NCBI GenBank assembly: GCA_964017185.1
Contig: OZ024877.1
Span: forward strand, 3,884,006 to 3,948,005
From: Rugalucina vietnamica
Lineage: Eukaryota; Mollusca; Bivalvia; Lucinida; Lucinidae
DNA: 64,000 nucleotides
Direction: 5' to 3'
This document shows, piece after piece, positions 1 to 12,375 of the stretch. Position numbers and translations under genes: made by a program. Position 1 is the stretch's first letter; each line of letters opens with the position of its first letter. The notes below the pieces were generated by a model. It saw only the letters and a list, made by a program, of their open reading frames with translations. It searched no databases and had not been told where the DNA came from.

Positions 1-1240
1 CTCAAGGTCCATGCCTGGGGTGGGGCTAGAGGTTGAAAACTAGAACATCTAAAATGTTTTTCTTTTATACCTTGAAACCCAGTTGATATAAAAACATACT
101 TCTTTCAGATAATGATTGAGTATGACCAGACCTTTGACCCAAAAGTAGCCATAGGTCAAAATGACCTAATTTCATGGTCCAGTGATTTTGCCTTTTATCT
201 TGGCACTCAGTTGGTATATGAACTTGCTTCTTACAGATAATGAGCGAGTATGACTAGACCTTTGACCTGAAATTAGTTTTAGGTCAGTGTGACCTAATTT
301 TACGGTCCAGTGATTTTGCCTCGTATCTTGACACTCAGTTGGAATAGGAACATGCTTCTTTCAGATAATGAGTGAGTATGACCAGACCTTTGACCCGAAA
401 GAAGTCATAGGTCACAATGACCTAATTTCATGGTCCAGTGATTTTGCATTATATCCTGACACTCAGTTGGTATATGAAGATGCTTCTTTCAGATGATGAG
501 TCAGTATGACCAAACCTTTGATCGGAAAGAAGTCATAGGTCACAGAGACCTAATATCATGGTCTATTGATTTTGTATTATAGCTTGAAATTCAGATGGTA
601 AAGGAACATGCTTCTTTCAGATAATGAGTAAGTATGACCAGATATTTAACCCAAAATAGTCATTGCTCACAGTGACCTTATTTCATGGTCCAGTTATTTT
701 GTCATAGCTTTACACACAGTTGGTATATGAACATGCTGCCTTGAGATAGTGAAAGAGTATTACCAGATCTTTGACATGAAAGTTACTATAGATCACAGTG
801 ACCTAAGTTCATGGTCCAGTGATTTTGCCATATAGCTTGACACTCAGTTAGTATGTAAGAATGCTTCTTTCAGATAATGAGTGACCATACCTTTGGCCCC
901 AAAGTCCTAGGTTTTTGTGACCTAATTTCATGGTCCTGTGATATTGCCTTATTACTTGATGCTCAGGTAGTACATGTACATGTATGGCCAGACTTTTGAC
1001 CCGAAATTAATCATTGGCAATCTATGGTTCAGTGATTTTGCCTTCTATATCTAACAGCAAGAGATGTGTGAACAAGATGCTATTTGATTGTCAATTATTA
1101 CTAGCCCACATTTGATCCCAAAATAAATATGGGTCACTGTGACCTATATTTCATCGTTCAGTGATTTTGTTTTATATTTTCTAGACCAGGAGATGTTTGA
1201 ACAAGATGTAACTTGATAATGGGTCGATAGCACCCGATTT
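1..1240 (+). repeat. Left arm: ~128-bp tandem repeat array rich in nuclear-receptor-like palindromes
   Basis: Tandem units of about 128 bp recur: the palindromic core sits at 153, 281, 409 and 537, exactly 128 bp apart, then decays. A unit reads roughly as TTTGACCC, a spacer, the AGGTCAnnnTGACCT palindrome, TTTCATGGTCCAGTGATTTT, a TTGACACTCAGTTGG segment and a TTCTTTCAGATAATGAG segment. The whole array is the reverse complement of 13262-15290. Even the first 55 bases match the complement of about 15235-15290, and the inner edge (GGGTCGATAGCACC near 1223) matches its complement near 13271. The array probably continues left of the window. No coding potential was seen. Confidence 0.9.
153..423. 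promoter_or_regulatory. Three perfect estrogen-response-element-like palindromes (IR3)
   Basis: AGGTCAAAATGACCT at 153-167, AGGTCAGTGTGACCT at 281-295 and AGGTCACAATGACCT at 409-423 each have two perfect AGGTCA half-sites, inverted, with a 3-bp spacer. This is the textbook recognition site of steroid-receptor-type estrogen receptors and the architecture of the vitellogenin ERE. A fourth at 537-551 has one mismatch. GGTCACTGTGACC at 1132-1144 is a perfect 13-bp palindrome. That they bind a receptor in this animal is inference. Confidence 0.55.
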
Positions 1241-1252
1241 CTGTAAACGGAT

Positions 1253-1480
1253 GGCCGTGTGGCTCGGCAGCTCAGGGGTTAGAGCACTCGCACGGTAAGC
1301 GCGGGATCCTGGGTTCGATTCCCAGTTGGGCCGTTCTTTTTCCTTTCCTTTGACATTTGGTGGCCAGTGTGGGTCCCTCCTCGGGCTGCGAACAGCAAAG
1401 GAACTGTCTCGTCAGTTTCCGACATGGTTCCGAGAAGACTCGGGAACGAATCTAATAAAGCAGGGGCAAAATGTAACGGG
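1253..1480 (+). mobile_element. tRNA-derived SINE, first copy
   Basis: Bases 1261-1332 fold as a tRNA-like cloverleaf. The acceptor GGCTCGG pairs with TTGGGCC (with wobbles), the D arm is GCTC/GAGC, the anticodon arm CTCGC/GCGCG has one mismatch, and the T arm CTGGG-TTCGATT-CCCAG is perfect. The base before the apparent anticodon is C rather than the invariant T, so this is not a working tRNA. A non-tRNA body of about 145 bp follows, after which the head is repeated 230 bp downstream. The internal A and B boxes (around GGCAGCTCAGGGG and GGTTCGATTCC) are what a Pol III-driven SINE would have. Confidence 0.7.
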
Positions 1481-1566
1481 CTGACCGTGTGGCTCGGCAG
1501 CTCAGTAATTAGAGCACGCACACGGTAAGCGAGGGACCCTGGGTTCGAGTCTCGGTCAGGTCACGT
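1481..1566 (+). mobile_element. tRNA-derived SINE, second head (truncated copy)
   Basis: The same head as at 1253 (CCGTGTGGCTCGGCAGCTCA) reappears at 1484, with T-arm-like GGGTTCGAGTC at 1541-1551. It ends at about 1566, where the satellite begins. The two heads make a partial tandem of 230 bp. There is no tail, so this copy is truncated or is the remnant of a dimeric SINE. Confidence 0.6.
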
Positions 1567-2590
1567 TCATTTTCCACTTATTTGAATGATTTAATCTGTG
1601 GTGAACAGTTATCGTTGACAATGCAACCGCTCCTGTCTGTAATGAAGACTTACTATTGCAAACCATACCTATTCTCTCCATCATGTACAATAATCTTTGA
1701 ATGTTTAATGTCTGAATTATACGGCATCATTTCAAGTACTTTAGTGTTTCAGGAACAGTTATTGTTTAAAGTTTGGCTGTTTTGAATCATTTTACCTATT
1801 GTGAACAATTATCGTTGACAAGATGTTGTTTAAACATTTTTCTCTGATTTGAATAATTTCATCTGTGGTGAACAGTTATTGTAGAAGGTTGGCTGTTTTG
1901 AATCATTTTACCTGTCGTGAACAATTATCGTTGACAATGCAATGTACAATGAACTTTAAACTTCTAATGACTGATTAAGGCAGCCTCTTTGCTTAGAAAT
2001 TAGTGTATCATGAATAGTTACTGTTTAAACATTTTTTACTTATTTGAATGACTTCATCTGTGGTGAACAGTTATCGTTGATAGTGCAGCTGTTTCTGTCT
2101 GAAATGACACTTATCGTTGCAAACCAAACCGATTCTGTCCATCATGTACAATAATCTTTGAGAGCATGCATGGATCCAGAGGGGTTGACCGGGGGTCCGG
2201 ACCCCCATGAAATCTGAAAAAAAAAAATGCATAAAAATGTCATATGGGGGATTGTTTCAGGGTTGGACCCCCTGTCTGTGAGAAAAAAAAATCCATTTTG
2301 GTTGGAAGCCCTCTCATGAAAATTTCTGGATCCGGGCATGTTGAATGTTCAATGCCTGAATTTAAGTGAATTAGACAGTTTCTTTTCAAATTGTTAAGCG
2401 TCCCAGGAACAGTTATTGGTTGAAGTTTGGCTGTTTTGAATCATTTTACCTGTCGTGAACAATTATCGTTGATAATGCAACCATATCTGTCTTTAATGAT
2501 CAGTTATCATTGCAAACTCAACCGGTTCTGTCTATCATGCATAATTATGTTTGAACATTTTATTTACTGATTCACACATCCAGGACAAGG
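1567..2590 (-). repeat. ~206-bp satellite, inverted orientation, diverged monomers
   Basis: Monomers here are the reverse complement of those at 2836-12375: GAACAGTTATCGTTGACAATG, CATCATGTACAATAATCTTTGAATG and GTCTGTAATGA all recur in the opposite sense. Similarity between monomers is visibly lower than in the 4.7-10.7 kb core. One MITE is inserted at 2160-2341. Short reading frames on either strand simply repeat with the monomers and should not be taken as genes. Confidence 0.85.
2160..2341. mobile_element. ~180-bp MITE inserted in satellite
   Basis: The insertion interrupts a satellite monomer between AATAATCTTTGA and TTGAATGTTCAATG. Its ends are inverted: CATGCATGGATCCAGA on the left and TCTGGATCCGGGCATG on the right, about 16 bp with one or two mismatches. 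A GGGGGTCCGGACCCCC palindrome lies near the left end. It has no coding capacity. The superfamily cannot be settled from the sequence. Confidence 0.65.
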
Positions 2591-2820
2591 CTTTTCAGAT
2601 ATCTGACTGACTTCTCAGCTGCACTAAGGAAAGATCCAGTCAACAAGAAAATACAGGAAACAGCTAAGCGAATGAGGGATGAAGACGATTATGACGAGGG
2701 CGAATCGAGACTGTATGCCATCAAGAAACGAAAATTCTTGATTGAGAAGAAACTGAATGACTATGACCCATCAAGCTACGAAGTGGCCGAGGAACAGACA
2801 TTACTTTTGCCACATAAAAC
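2591..2820 (+). pseudogene. Exon-like coding fragment at the satellite inversion point
   Basis: One open frame runs from about 2591 through 2820 and beyond, and its composition is unlike the surrounding satellite: rich in K, R, D and E, starting LFRYLTDFSAALRKD and containing RMRDEDDYDEGESR and KLNDYDPSSYEVAEEQ. There is no upstream start codon. The segment is preceded by CTTTTCAG, which is itself part of the satellite and resembles a 3' splice site. After about 2820 the frame runs into satellite sequence and stops at 2879-2881. I do not recognise the protein. It looks like a captured exon, or a retained exon of a host gene whose introns filled with satellite. Confidence 0.45.
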
Positions 2821-2835
2821 ACATAAAGCATCAAG

Positions 2836-4690
2836 GGATAGAGCGGTGGCACTGTCAATGATAACTGTGCACCAAAGATGAAATCATTCAAATCAGTGTA
2901 AAATGTTCACACAATATATCTTCCTGATACACTAAACTATCTGAAAAGCCTTATCCTGGATGTGTGAATCAGTAAATGCAATATTCAAACATTATTGTAC
3001 ATGATAGACAGAACCGGTTGAGTTTGCAACGATAAATGTTCATTACAGACAGATATAGTGGCATTGTCAACGATAACTGTTCACGACAGGTAAAATGATT
3101 CAAATCAGCAAAACTTCAAACAATAACTGTTCCTGAGAAGCTTCACAATTTGAAAAAAGGCTGTCTAATTCAGTCATTAAACATTCAAATACTATTGTAC
3201 ATGATGGACATAATCGGTTGGCTTTGCAACGATAATGGTTAATAACAGACACAAGCGGTTGCACTGTCAACGATAACTGTTCACCAAAGATAAAATCATT
3301 CAAATCCGTGAAAAATGTTAAAACAATATCTCTTTGTGATATTCAAAACTATTTGAAAAGCCTTTTCCTGGATATGTGAATCAGTAAATGAAAAATCCAA
3401 GCATTACTTTACATGATAGACAGAACCGACTGAGTTTGCAACGATAACTGTCTGGCACCTGTAAAATCGATTTAAGCCCTCCAGTAAAATTTCTTTTGCT
3501 GCCCGTTCCAAGGCGGTTCTACTGTGATTCTTTATGTTTTATGTTTGGTATGTCGACTTCTGTTGTATAAGCTTAATTTGTATTTAGTTGAAGCAATCCG
3601 GATGGCTACCTTCCTGGGAAAGAGCTAGTCATCTTGCTCTTCGTTTGTGTCGTCACATTTTCATGTTCAGGCATCCTGAACCTTCTGTTGATCTATTATG
3701 TTGTCTTTGTTGGGTCTACATCTTTCCCGCTTGGTGTCTGGGTTGGGATTTTAAATTTAATTGCATCCATTCCTGTGCTCTCTTTTTTATTTTCTCTAAT
3801 TCAGTCATGAAACATCCAAAGATTATTGTACAAGATGGACAGAATCTGTTGACTTTGCAACGATAAGTGTTCAATACAGAAATAAGCGGTTGCGCTGTCA
3901 ACGATAACTGTTCACCACAGATGAAATCATTCACATCAGTGAAAATTGTTTAAACAATATCTATTCGTGATACACTTAACTATCTGAAAAGCCCTTTCCT
4001 GGATGTGTGAATCATTAAATGAAATATTCAAGCATAATTGTACATGTCAGACAAAACGGTTGGATTTCCAAAGGTAACTGTTCATTACGGACAGATATGG
4101 TTGCATTGTCAACGATAACTGTTCACGATGGATAAAATGATTCAAAACAGCCAAACATCAAACGATTACTGCACCTGAGACGCTCAACTATTTGAAAAGT
4201 GACTGTCTAATTCAGTCATTAAACATTCAAAGATTATTATACATGATGGACAGAATCGGTTGGCTTTGCAACGATAAGTGTTCATTAAAGACAAAAGCAG
4301 TTGCACTGTCAACGATAACTATTCACCAAAGATGAAATCATTCAAAAAGGTTAAAATGTTTAAACAATATCTCTTCCTGATACACTTAACTATATGAAAA
4401 GCCTTGTCCTGGATGTGTGAATGAGTAAATGCAATTTTCAAAAATTATTGTAAATGATAGACAGAACCAGTTGAGTTTGCAACGATAACTGTTCATTACA
4501 GACAGATATGGTTGCATTGTCAACGATAACTGTTCACGATGGATAAAATGATTCAAAACAGCCAAACATCATCAAACGATTACTGCATCTGAGACGCTCA
4601 ACTATTTGAAAAGTGACTGTCTAATTCAGTCATTAAACATTCAAAGATTTTTGTACATGATGGACAGAATCGGTTGGCTTTGCAACGATA
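2836..4690 (+). repeat. ~206-bp satellite, forward orientation, diverged outer monomers
   Basis: Monomers of about 200 and 211 bp alternate in the forward sense, each carrying two copies of CAACGATAACTGTTCA or a variant about 41 bp apart. Substitutions and small indels between neighbours are frequent compared with the core after 4.69 kb. The array is interrupted by a PLE fragment at about 3450-3790. Confidence 0.85.
3450..3790 (+). mobile_element. Degenerate Penelope-like element 3' fragment inside satellite
   Basis: GGCACCTGTAAAATCGATTT at 3451, then AAGCCCTCCAGTAAAATTT and CCGTTCCAAGGCGGTTCTAC, match the 3' region of the PLE family seen clearly at 24180-24260 and elsewhere. The match fades after about 3560. 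The satellite resumes near 3795 (TTCTCTAATTCAGTCATGAAAC). Its divergence suggests an old insertion. Confidence 0.5.
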
Positions 4691-7600
4691 AGCGTTCATT
4701 ACTGACAGAAGCGGTTGCACTGTCAACGATAACTGTTCACCAAAGATGAAATCATTCAAAAAGGTGCAAATGTTTAAACAATATCTCTTCCTGATACACT
4801 TATCTATCTGAAAAGCCATGTCCTGGATGTGTGAATCAGTAAATGCAATTTTCAAATATTATTGTACATGATAGACAGAACCGGTTGAGTATGCAACGAT
4901 AACTGTTCATTACAGACAGATATGGTTGCATTGTCAACGATAACTGTTCACGACGGGTAAAATGATTCAAAACAGCCAAACTTCAAACAATTACTGCACA
5001 TGAAACGCTCAACTATTTGAAAAGAGGCTGTCTAATTCAGTCATTAAACATTCAAAGATTTTTGTACATGATGGACAGAATCGGTTGGATTTGCAACGAT
5101 AAGTGTTCATTGCAGACAGAAGCGGTTGCACTGTGAACGATAACTGTTCATCATAGATGAAATCATTCAAATAGGTGAAAAATGTTTAAACGATATCTGT
5201 TCGTGATCTACATAACTATCTGAAAAGCCTTGTCCTGGATATGTGAATCACTAAATGCAATATTCAAATATTATTGTATATGATAGACAGAACCGGTTGA
5301 GTTTGCAACGATAACTGTTCATTACAGACAGATATGGTTGCATTGTCAACGATAACTGTTCACGACGGGTAAAATGATTCAAAACAGCCAAACTTCAAAC
5401 AATTACTGCACCTGAGACGCTCAACTTTTTGAAAAGGGGCTGTCTAATTCAGTCATTAAACATTCAAAGATTATTATACATGATGGACAGAATCGGTTGG
5501 CTTTGCAACGATAAGTGTTCATTAAAGACAGAAGTAGTAGCACTGTCAACGATAACTGTTCATCAAAGATGAAATCATTCAAAAAGGTGAAAATGTTTAA
5601 ACAATATATGTTCCTGATACACTTATCTATCTCAAAAGCCTTGTCCTGGATGTGTGAATGAGTAAATGCAATTTTCAAAAATTATTGTACATGATAGACA
5701 TAACCGGTTGAGCTTGCAACGATAACTGTTCATTACAGACAGATATGGTTGCATTGTCAACGATAACTGTTCACGATGGATAAAATGATTCAAAACAGCC
5801 AAACATCAAACGATTACTGCACCTGAGACGCTCAACTATTTGAAAAGTGACTGTCTAATTCAGTCATTAAACATTCAAAGATTATTGTACCTGATGGACA
5901 GAATCGGTTGGCTTTGCAACGATAAGTGTTCATTACAGACAGAAGCGGTTGCACTGTCAACGATAACTGTTCACCAAAGATGAAATCATTCAAAAAGGTG
6001 CAAATGTTTAAACAATATCTCTTCCTGACACACTTAACTATATGAAAAACCTTGTCCTGGATGTGTGAATCAGTAAATGCAATTTTCAAATATTATTGTA
6101 CATGATAGACAGAACCGGTTGAGTATGCAACGATAACTGTTCATTACAGACAGAAGCGGTTGCACTGTCAACGATAACTGTTCACCAAAGATGAAATCAT
6201 TCAAAAAGGTGCAAATGTTTAAACAATATCTCTTCCTGATACACTTATCTATCTGAAAAGCCTTGTCCTGGATGTGTGAATCAGTAAATGCAATTTTCAA
6301 ATATTATTGTACATGATAGACAGAACCGGTTGAGTATGCAACGATAACTGTTCATTACAGACAGTTATGGTTGCATTGTCAACGATAACTGTTCACGACG
6401 GGTAAAATGATTCAAAACAGCCAAACTTCAAACAATTACTGCACATGAAACGCTCAACTATTTGAAAAGAGGCTGTCTAATTCAGTCATTAAACATTCAA
6501 AGATTTTTGTACATGATGGACAGAATCGGTTTGATTTGCAACGATAAGTGTTCATTGCAGACAGAAGCGGTTGCACTGTGAACGATAACTGTTCATCATA
6601 GATGAAATCATTCAAATAGGTGAAAAATGTTTAAACGATATCTGTTCGTGATCTACATAACTATCTGAAAAGCCTTGTCCTGGATATGTGAATCACTAAA
6701 TGCAATATTCAAATATTATTGTATATGATAGACAGAACCGGTTGAGTTTGCAACGATAACTGTTCATTACAGACAGATATGGTTGCATTGTCAACGATAA
6801 CTGTTCACGACGGGTAAAATGATTCAAAACAGCCAAACTTCAAACAATTACTGCACCTGAGACGCTCAACTTTTTGAAAAGGGGCTGTCTAATTCAGTCA
6901 TTAAACATTCAAAGATTATTATACATGATGGACAGAATCGGTTGGCTTTGCAACGATAAGTGTTCATTAAAGACAGAAGTAGTAGCACTGTCAACGATAA
7001 CTGTTCATCAAAGATGAAATCATTCAAAAAGGTGAAAATGTTTAAACAATATATGTTCCTGATACACTTATCTATCTCAAAAGCCTTGTCCTGGATGTGT
7101 GAATGAGTAAATGCAATTTTCAAAAATTATTGTACATGATAGACATAACCGGTTGAGCTTGCAACGATAACTGTTCATTACAGACAGATATGGTTGCATT
7201 GTCAACGATAACTGTTCACGATGGATAAAATGATTCAAAACAGCCAAACATCAAACGATTACTGCACCTGAGACGCTCAACTATTTGAAAAGTGACTGTC
7301 TAATTCAGTCATTAAACATTCAAAGATTATTGTACCTGATGGACAGAATCGGTTGGCTTTGCAACGATAAGTGTTCATTACAGACAGAAGCGGTTGCACT
7401 GTCAACGATAACTGTTCGCCAAAGATGAAATCATTCAAAAAGGTGCAAATGTTTAAACAATATCTCTTCCTGACACACTTAACTATATGAAAAGCCTTGT
7501 CCTGGATGTGTGAATCAGTAAATGCAATTTTCAAATATTATTGTACATGATAGACAGAACCGGTTGAGTATGCAACGATAACTGTTCATTACAGACAGAA

Positions 7601-10600
7601 GCGGTTGCACTGTCAACGATAACTGTTCACCAAAGATGAAATCATTCAAAAAGGTGCAAATGTTTAAACAATATCTCTTCCTGATACACTTATCTATCTG
7701 AAAAGCCTTGTCCTGGATGTGTGAATCAGTAAATGCAATTTTCAAATATTATTGTACATGATAGACAGAACCGGTTGAGTATGCAACGATAACTGTTCAT
7801 TACAGACAGTTATGGTTGCATTGTCAACGATAACTGTTCACGACGGGTAAAATGATTCAAAACAGCCAAACTTCAAACAATTACTGCACATGAAACGCTC
7901 AACTATTTGAAAAGAGGCTGTCTAATTCAGTCATTAAACATTCAAAGATTTTTGTACATGATGGACAGAATCGGTTGGATTTGCAACGATAAGTGTTCAT
8001 TGCAGACAGAAGCGGTTGCACTGTGAACGATAACTGTTCATCATAGATGAAATCATTCAAATAGGTGAAAAATGTTTAAACGATATCTGTTCGTGATCTA
8101 CATAACTATCTGAAAAGCCTTGTCCTGGATATGTGAATCACTAAATGCAATATTCAAATATTATTGTATATGATAGACAGAACCGGTTGAGTATGCAACG
8201 ATAACTGTTCATTACAGACAGAAGCGGTTGCACTGTCAACGATAACTGTTCACCAAAGATGAAATCATTCAAAAAGGTGCAAATGTTTAAACAATATCTC
8301 TTCCTGATACACTTATCTATCTGAAAAGCCTTGTCCTGGATGTGTGAATCAGTAAATGCAATTTTCAAATATTATTGTACATGATAGACAGAACCGGTTG
8401 AGTATGCAACGATAACTGTTCATTACAGACAGATATGGTTGCATTGTCAACGATAACTGTTCACGACGGGTAAAATGATTCAAAACAGCCAAACTTCAAA
8501 CAATTACTGCACCTGAGACGCTCAACTTTTTGAAAAGGGGCTGTCTAATTCAGTCATTAAACATTCAAAGATTATAATACATGATGGACAGAATCGGTTG
8601 GCTTTGCAACGATAAGTGTTCATTAAAGACAGAAGTAGTAGCACTGTCAACGATAACTGTTCATCAAAGATGAAATCATTCAAAAAGGTGAAAATGTTTA
8701 AACAATATATGTTCCTGATACACTTATCTATCTCAAAAGCCTTGTCCTGGATGTGTGAATGAGTAAATGCAATTTTCAAAAATTATTGTACATGATAGAC
8801 ATAACCGGTTGAGCTTGCAACGATAACTGTTCATTACAGACAGATATGGTTGCATTGTCAACGATAACTGTTCACGATGGATAAAATGATTCAAAACAGC
8901 CAAACATCAAACGATTACTGCACCTGAGACGCTCAACTATTTGAAAAGTGACTGTCTAATTCAGTCATTAAACATTCAAAGATTATTGTACCTGATGGAC
9001 AGAATCGGTTGGCTTTGCAACGATAAGTGTTCATTACAGACAGAAGCGGTTGCACTGTCAACGATAACTGTTCACCAAAGATGAAATCATTCAAAAAGGT
9101 GCAAATGTTTAAACAATATCTCTTCCTGACACACTTAACTATATGAAAAGCCTTGTCCTGGATGTGTGAATCAGTAAATGCAATTTTCAAATATTATTGT
9201 ACATGATAGACAGAACCGGTTGAGTATGCAACGATAACTGTTCATTACAGACAGAAGCGGTTGCACTGTCAACGATAACTGTTCACCAAAGATGAAATCA
9301 TTCAAAAAGGTGCAAATGTTTAAACAATATCTCTTCCTGATACACTTATCTATCTGAAAAGCCTTGTCCTGGATGTGTGAATCAGTAAATGCAATTTTCA
9401 AATATTATTGTACATGATAGACAGAACCGGTTGAGTATGCAACGATAACTGTTCATTACAGACAGTTATGGTTGCATTGTCAACGATAACTGTTCACGAC
9501 GGGTAAAATGATTCAAAACAGCCAAACTTCAAACAATTACTGCACATGAAACGCTCAACTATTTGAAAAGAGGCTGTCTAATTCAGTCATTAAACATTCA
9601 AAGATTTTTGTACATGATGGACAGAATCGGTTTGATTTGCAACGATAAGTGTTCATTGCAGACAGAAGCGGTTGCACTGTGAACGATAACTGTTCATCAT
9701 AGATGAAATCATTCAAATAGGTGAAAAATGTTTAAACGATATCTGTTCGTGATCTACATAACTATCTGAAAAGCCTTGTCCTGGATATGTGAATCACTAA
9801 ATGCAATATTCAAATATTATTGTATATGATAGACAGAACCGGTTGAGTTTGCAACGATAACTGTTCATTACAGACAGATATGGTTGCATTGTCAACGATA
9901 ACTGTTCACGACGGGTAAAATGATTCAAAACAGCCAAACTTCAAACAATTACTGCACCTGAGACGCTCAACTTTTTGAAAAGGGGCTGTCTAATTCAGTC
10001 ATTAAACATTCAAAGATTATTATACATGATGGACAGAATCGGTTGGCTTTGCAACGATAAGTGTTCATTAAAGACAGAAGTAGTAGCACTGTCAACGATA
10101 ACTGTTCATCAAAGATGAAATCATTCAAAAAGGTGAAAATGTTTAAACAATATATGTTCCTGATACACTTATCTATCTCAAAAGCCTTGTCCTGGATGTG
10201 TGAATGAGTAAATGCAATTTTCAAAAATTATTGTACATGATAGACATAACCGGTTGAGCTTGCAACGATAACTGTTCATTACAGACAGATATGGTTGCAT
10301 TGTCAACGATAACTGTTCACGATGGATAAAATGATTCAAAACAGCCAAACATCAAACGATTACTGCACCTGAGACGCTCAACTATTTGAAAAGTGACTGT
10401 CTAATTCAGTCATTAAACATTCAAAGATTATTGTACCTGATGGACAGAATCGGTTGGCTTTGCAACGATAAGTGTTCATTACAGACAGAAGCGGTTGCAC
10501 TGTCAACGATAACTGTTCACCAAAGATGAAATCATTCAAAAAGGTGCAAATGTTTAAACAATATCTCTTCCTGACACACTTAACTATATGAAAAGCCTTG

Positions 10601-10680
10601 TCCTGGATGTGTGAATCAGTAAATGCAATTTTCAAATATTATTGTACATGATAGACAGAACCGGTTGAGTATGCAACGAT
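4690..10680 (+). repeat. Satellite higher-order repeat array, 1445-bp units of seven monomers
   Basis: Landmarks recur almost unchanged at intervals of 1445, 1445, 1656 and 1445 bp. For example, TGATAGACAGAACCGGTT of the same monomer type lies at 5281, 6726, 8171 and 9827. 1445 bp equals seven ~206-bp monomers (three 411-bp dimers plus one) and 1656 bp equals eight, so one unit has gained a monomer. Corresponding monomers in different units are nearly identical, while neighbouring monomers differ. Each ~411-bp dimer carries minus-strand frames of about 76-85 codons; the monomer length is not a multiple of three and the frames are by-products. Confidence 0.9.
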
Positions 10681-12375
10681 AACTGTTCATTACAGACAGA
10701 TATGGTTGCATTGTCAACGACAACTGTTCACGACGGGTAAAATGATTCAAAACAGCCAAACTTCAAACAATTACTGCATCTGAAACGCTCAACTCTTTGA
10801 AAAGAGGCTGTCTAATTCAGTCATTAAACATTCAAAGATTTTTATACATGATGGACAGAATCGGTTGGCTTTGCAACGATAAGTGTTCATTACAGACAGT
10901 AGCGGTTGCACTGTCAACAATAACTGTTCACCATAGATGAAATCATTCAAATCGGTGAAAAATGTTTAAACAATATCTGTTCGTGATACACATAACTATC
11001 TGAAAAGCCTTGTCCTGGATAAGTGAATCATTAAATGCAGTATTCAAAAATTATTGTACATGATAGACAGAACCGGTTGAGTTTGCAACGATAACTGTTC
11101 ATTACAGACAGATATGGTTGCATTGTCAACGATAACTGTTCACGACGGGTAAAATGATTCAAAACAGCCAAACTTCAAACAATTACTGCACCTGAGACGC
11201 TCAATTATTTGAAAAGTGGCTGTCTACTTCAGTCATTAAACATTCAAAGATTATTGTACATGATGGACAGAATCGGTTGGCTTTGCAACGATATTACGAT
11301 AAGTTTTCATTACAGACAGAAGCGGTTGCACTGTCAACGATAACTGTTCACCAAAGATGAAATCATTCAAAAGGGTGAAAATGTTTAAACAATATCTCTT
11401 CCTGATACACTTATCTATCTGAAAAGCCTTGTCCTGGATGTGTGAATCAGTAAATGCAATTTTCAAATATTATTGTACATGATAGACAGAACCGGTTGAG
11501 TTTGCAACGATAACTGTTCATTACAGACAGATGTGGTTGCATTGTCAACGATAATTGTTCACGAAGGGGAAAATGATTCAAAACAGCCAAACATCAAACA
11601 ATTTCTGCACCTGAGACGCCCAACTATTTGAAAAGAGGCTGTCTAATTCAGTCATTAAACATTCAAAGATTATTGTACATGATGGACAGAATCGGGTGGT
11701 TTTGCAACGATAAGTGTTCATTACAGACAGAAGCGGTTGCACTGTCAACGATAACTGTTCACCAAAGATGAAATCATTCAAAAAGGTTAAAATGTTTAAA
11801 CAATATTTGTTCCTGACACACTTAACTATCTGAAAAGCCTTGTCCTGGATGTGTGAATCAGCAAATGCAATTTTTAGATATTATTGTACATGATAGACAA
11901 AACAGGTTGAGTTTGCAACGATAACTGTTCATTACAGACAGTTATGGTTGCATTGTCAACGATAACTGTTCACGACGGGTAAAATGATTCAAAACAGCCA
12001 AACTTCAAACAATTACTGCACCTGAGACGTTCAACTATTTGAAAAGAGGCTGTCTAATTCAGTCATTAAACATTCAAAGATTATTGTACATGATGGACAG
12101 AATCGGTTGGCTTTGCAACGATAAGTATTCATTACAGACAGAAGCGGTTGCACTGTCAACGATAACTGTTCACCATAGATGAAATCATTCAAATCAGTTA
12201 AAAACGTTTAAACAATATCTGTTCGTGATACACTAAACTATCTGGATTAGTGAATCAGTAAATGAAATATTCAAACATTACATGATAGACACACCCGGTT
12301 GAGTTTGTAACAATAACTGTTCATTACAGACACTTATAGTTGTATTGTCGACGATAACTGTTTACGACAGGTAAA
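10680..12375 (+). repeat. ~206-bp satellite, diverged distal monomers
   Basis: The monomers continue in forward orientation but no longer fit the 1445-bp register, and they show private changes (for example GATATTACGATAAG near 11290, and a deletion near 12241). The array decays and ends at about 12375, after GACGATAACTGTTTACGACAGG. Confidence 0.85.

Noticed and set aside
1279-1521. 80-codon minus-strand frame
   Set aside because: It overlies the two tRNA-derived SINE heads and has no protein resemblance. PTGNRTQDPALT-type peptides are a known artefact of reading tRNA-like T arms.
4598-11781. About a dozen similar minus-strand frames of 67-85 codons (MKIAFTDSHIQDKAFQ type)
   Set aside because: They repeat with the satellite monomers, monomer length is not a multiple of three, and neighbouring copies lose the frame freely. 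They are by-products of the satellite, not a gene family.
1567-12375. CRISPR-like array (regular short repeats with spacers)
   Set aside because: Monomers are ~206 bp with no unique spacers, in a eukaryotic context. It is a satellite.
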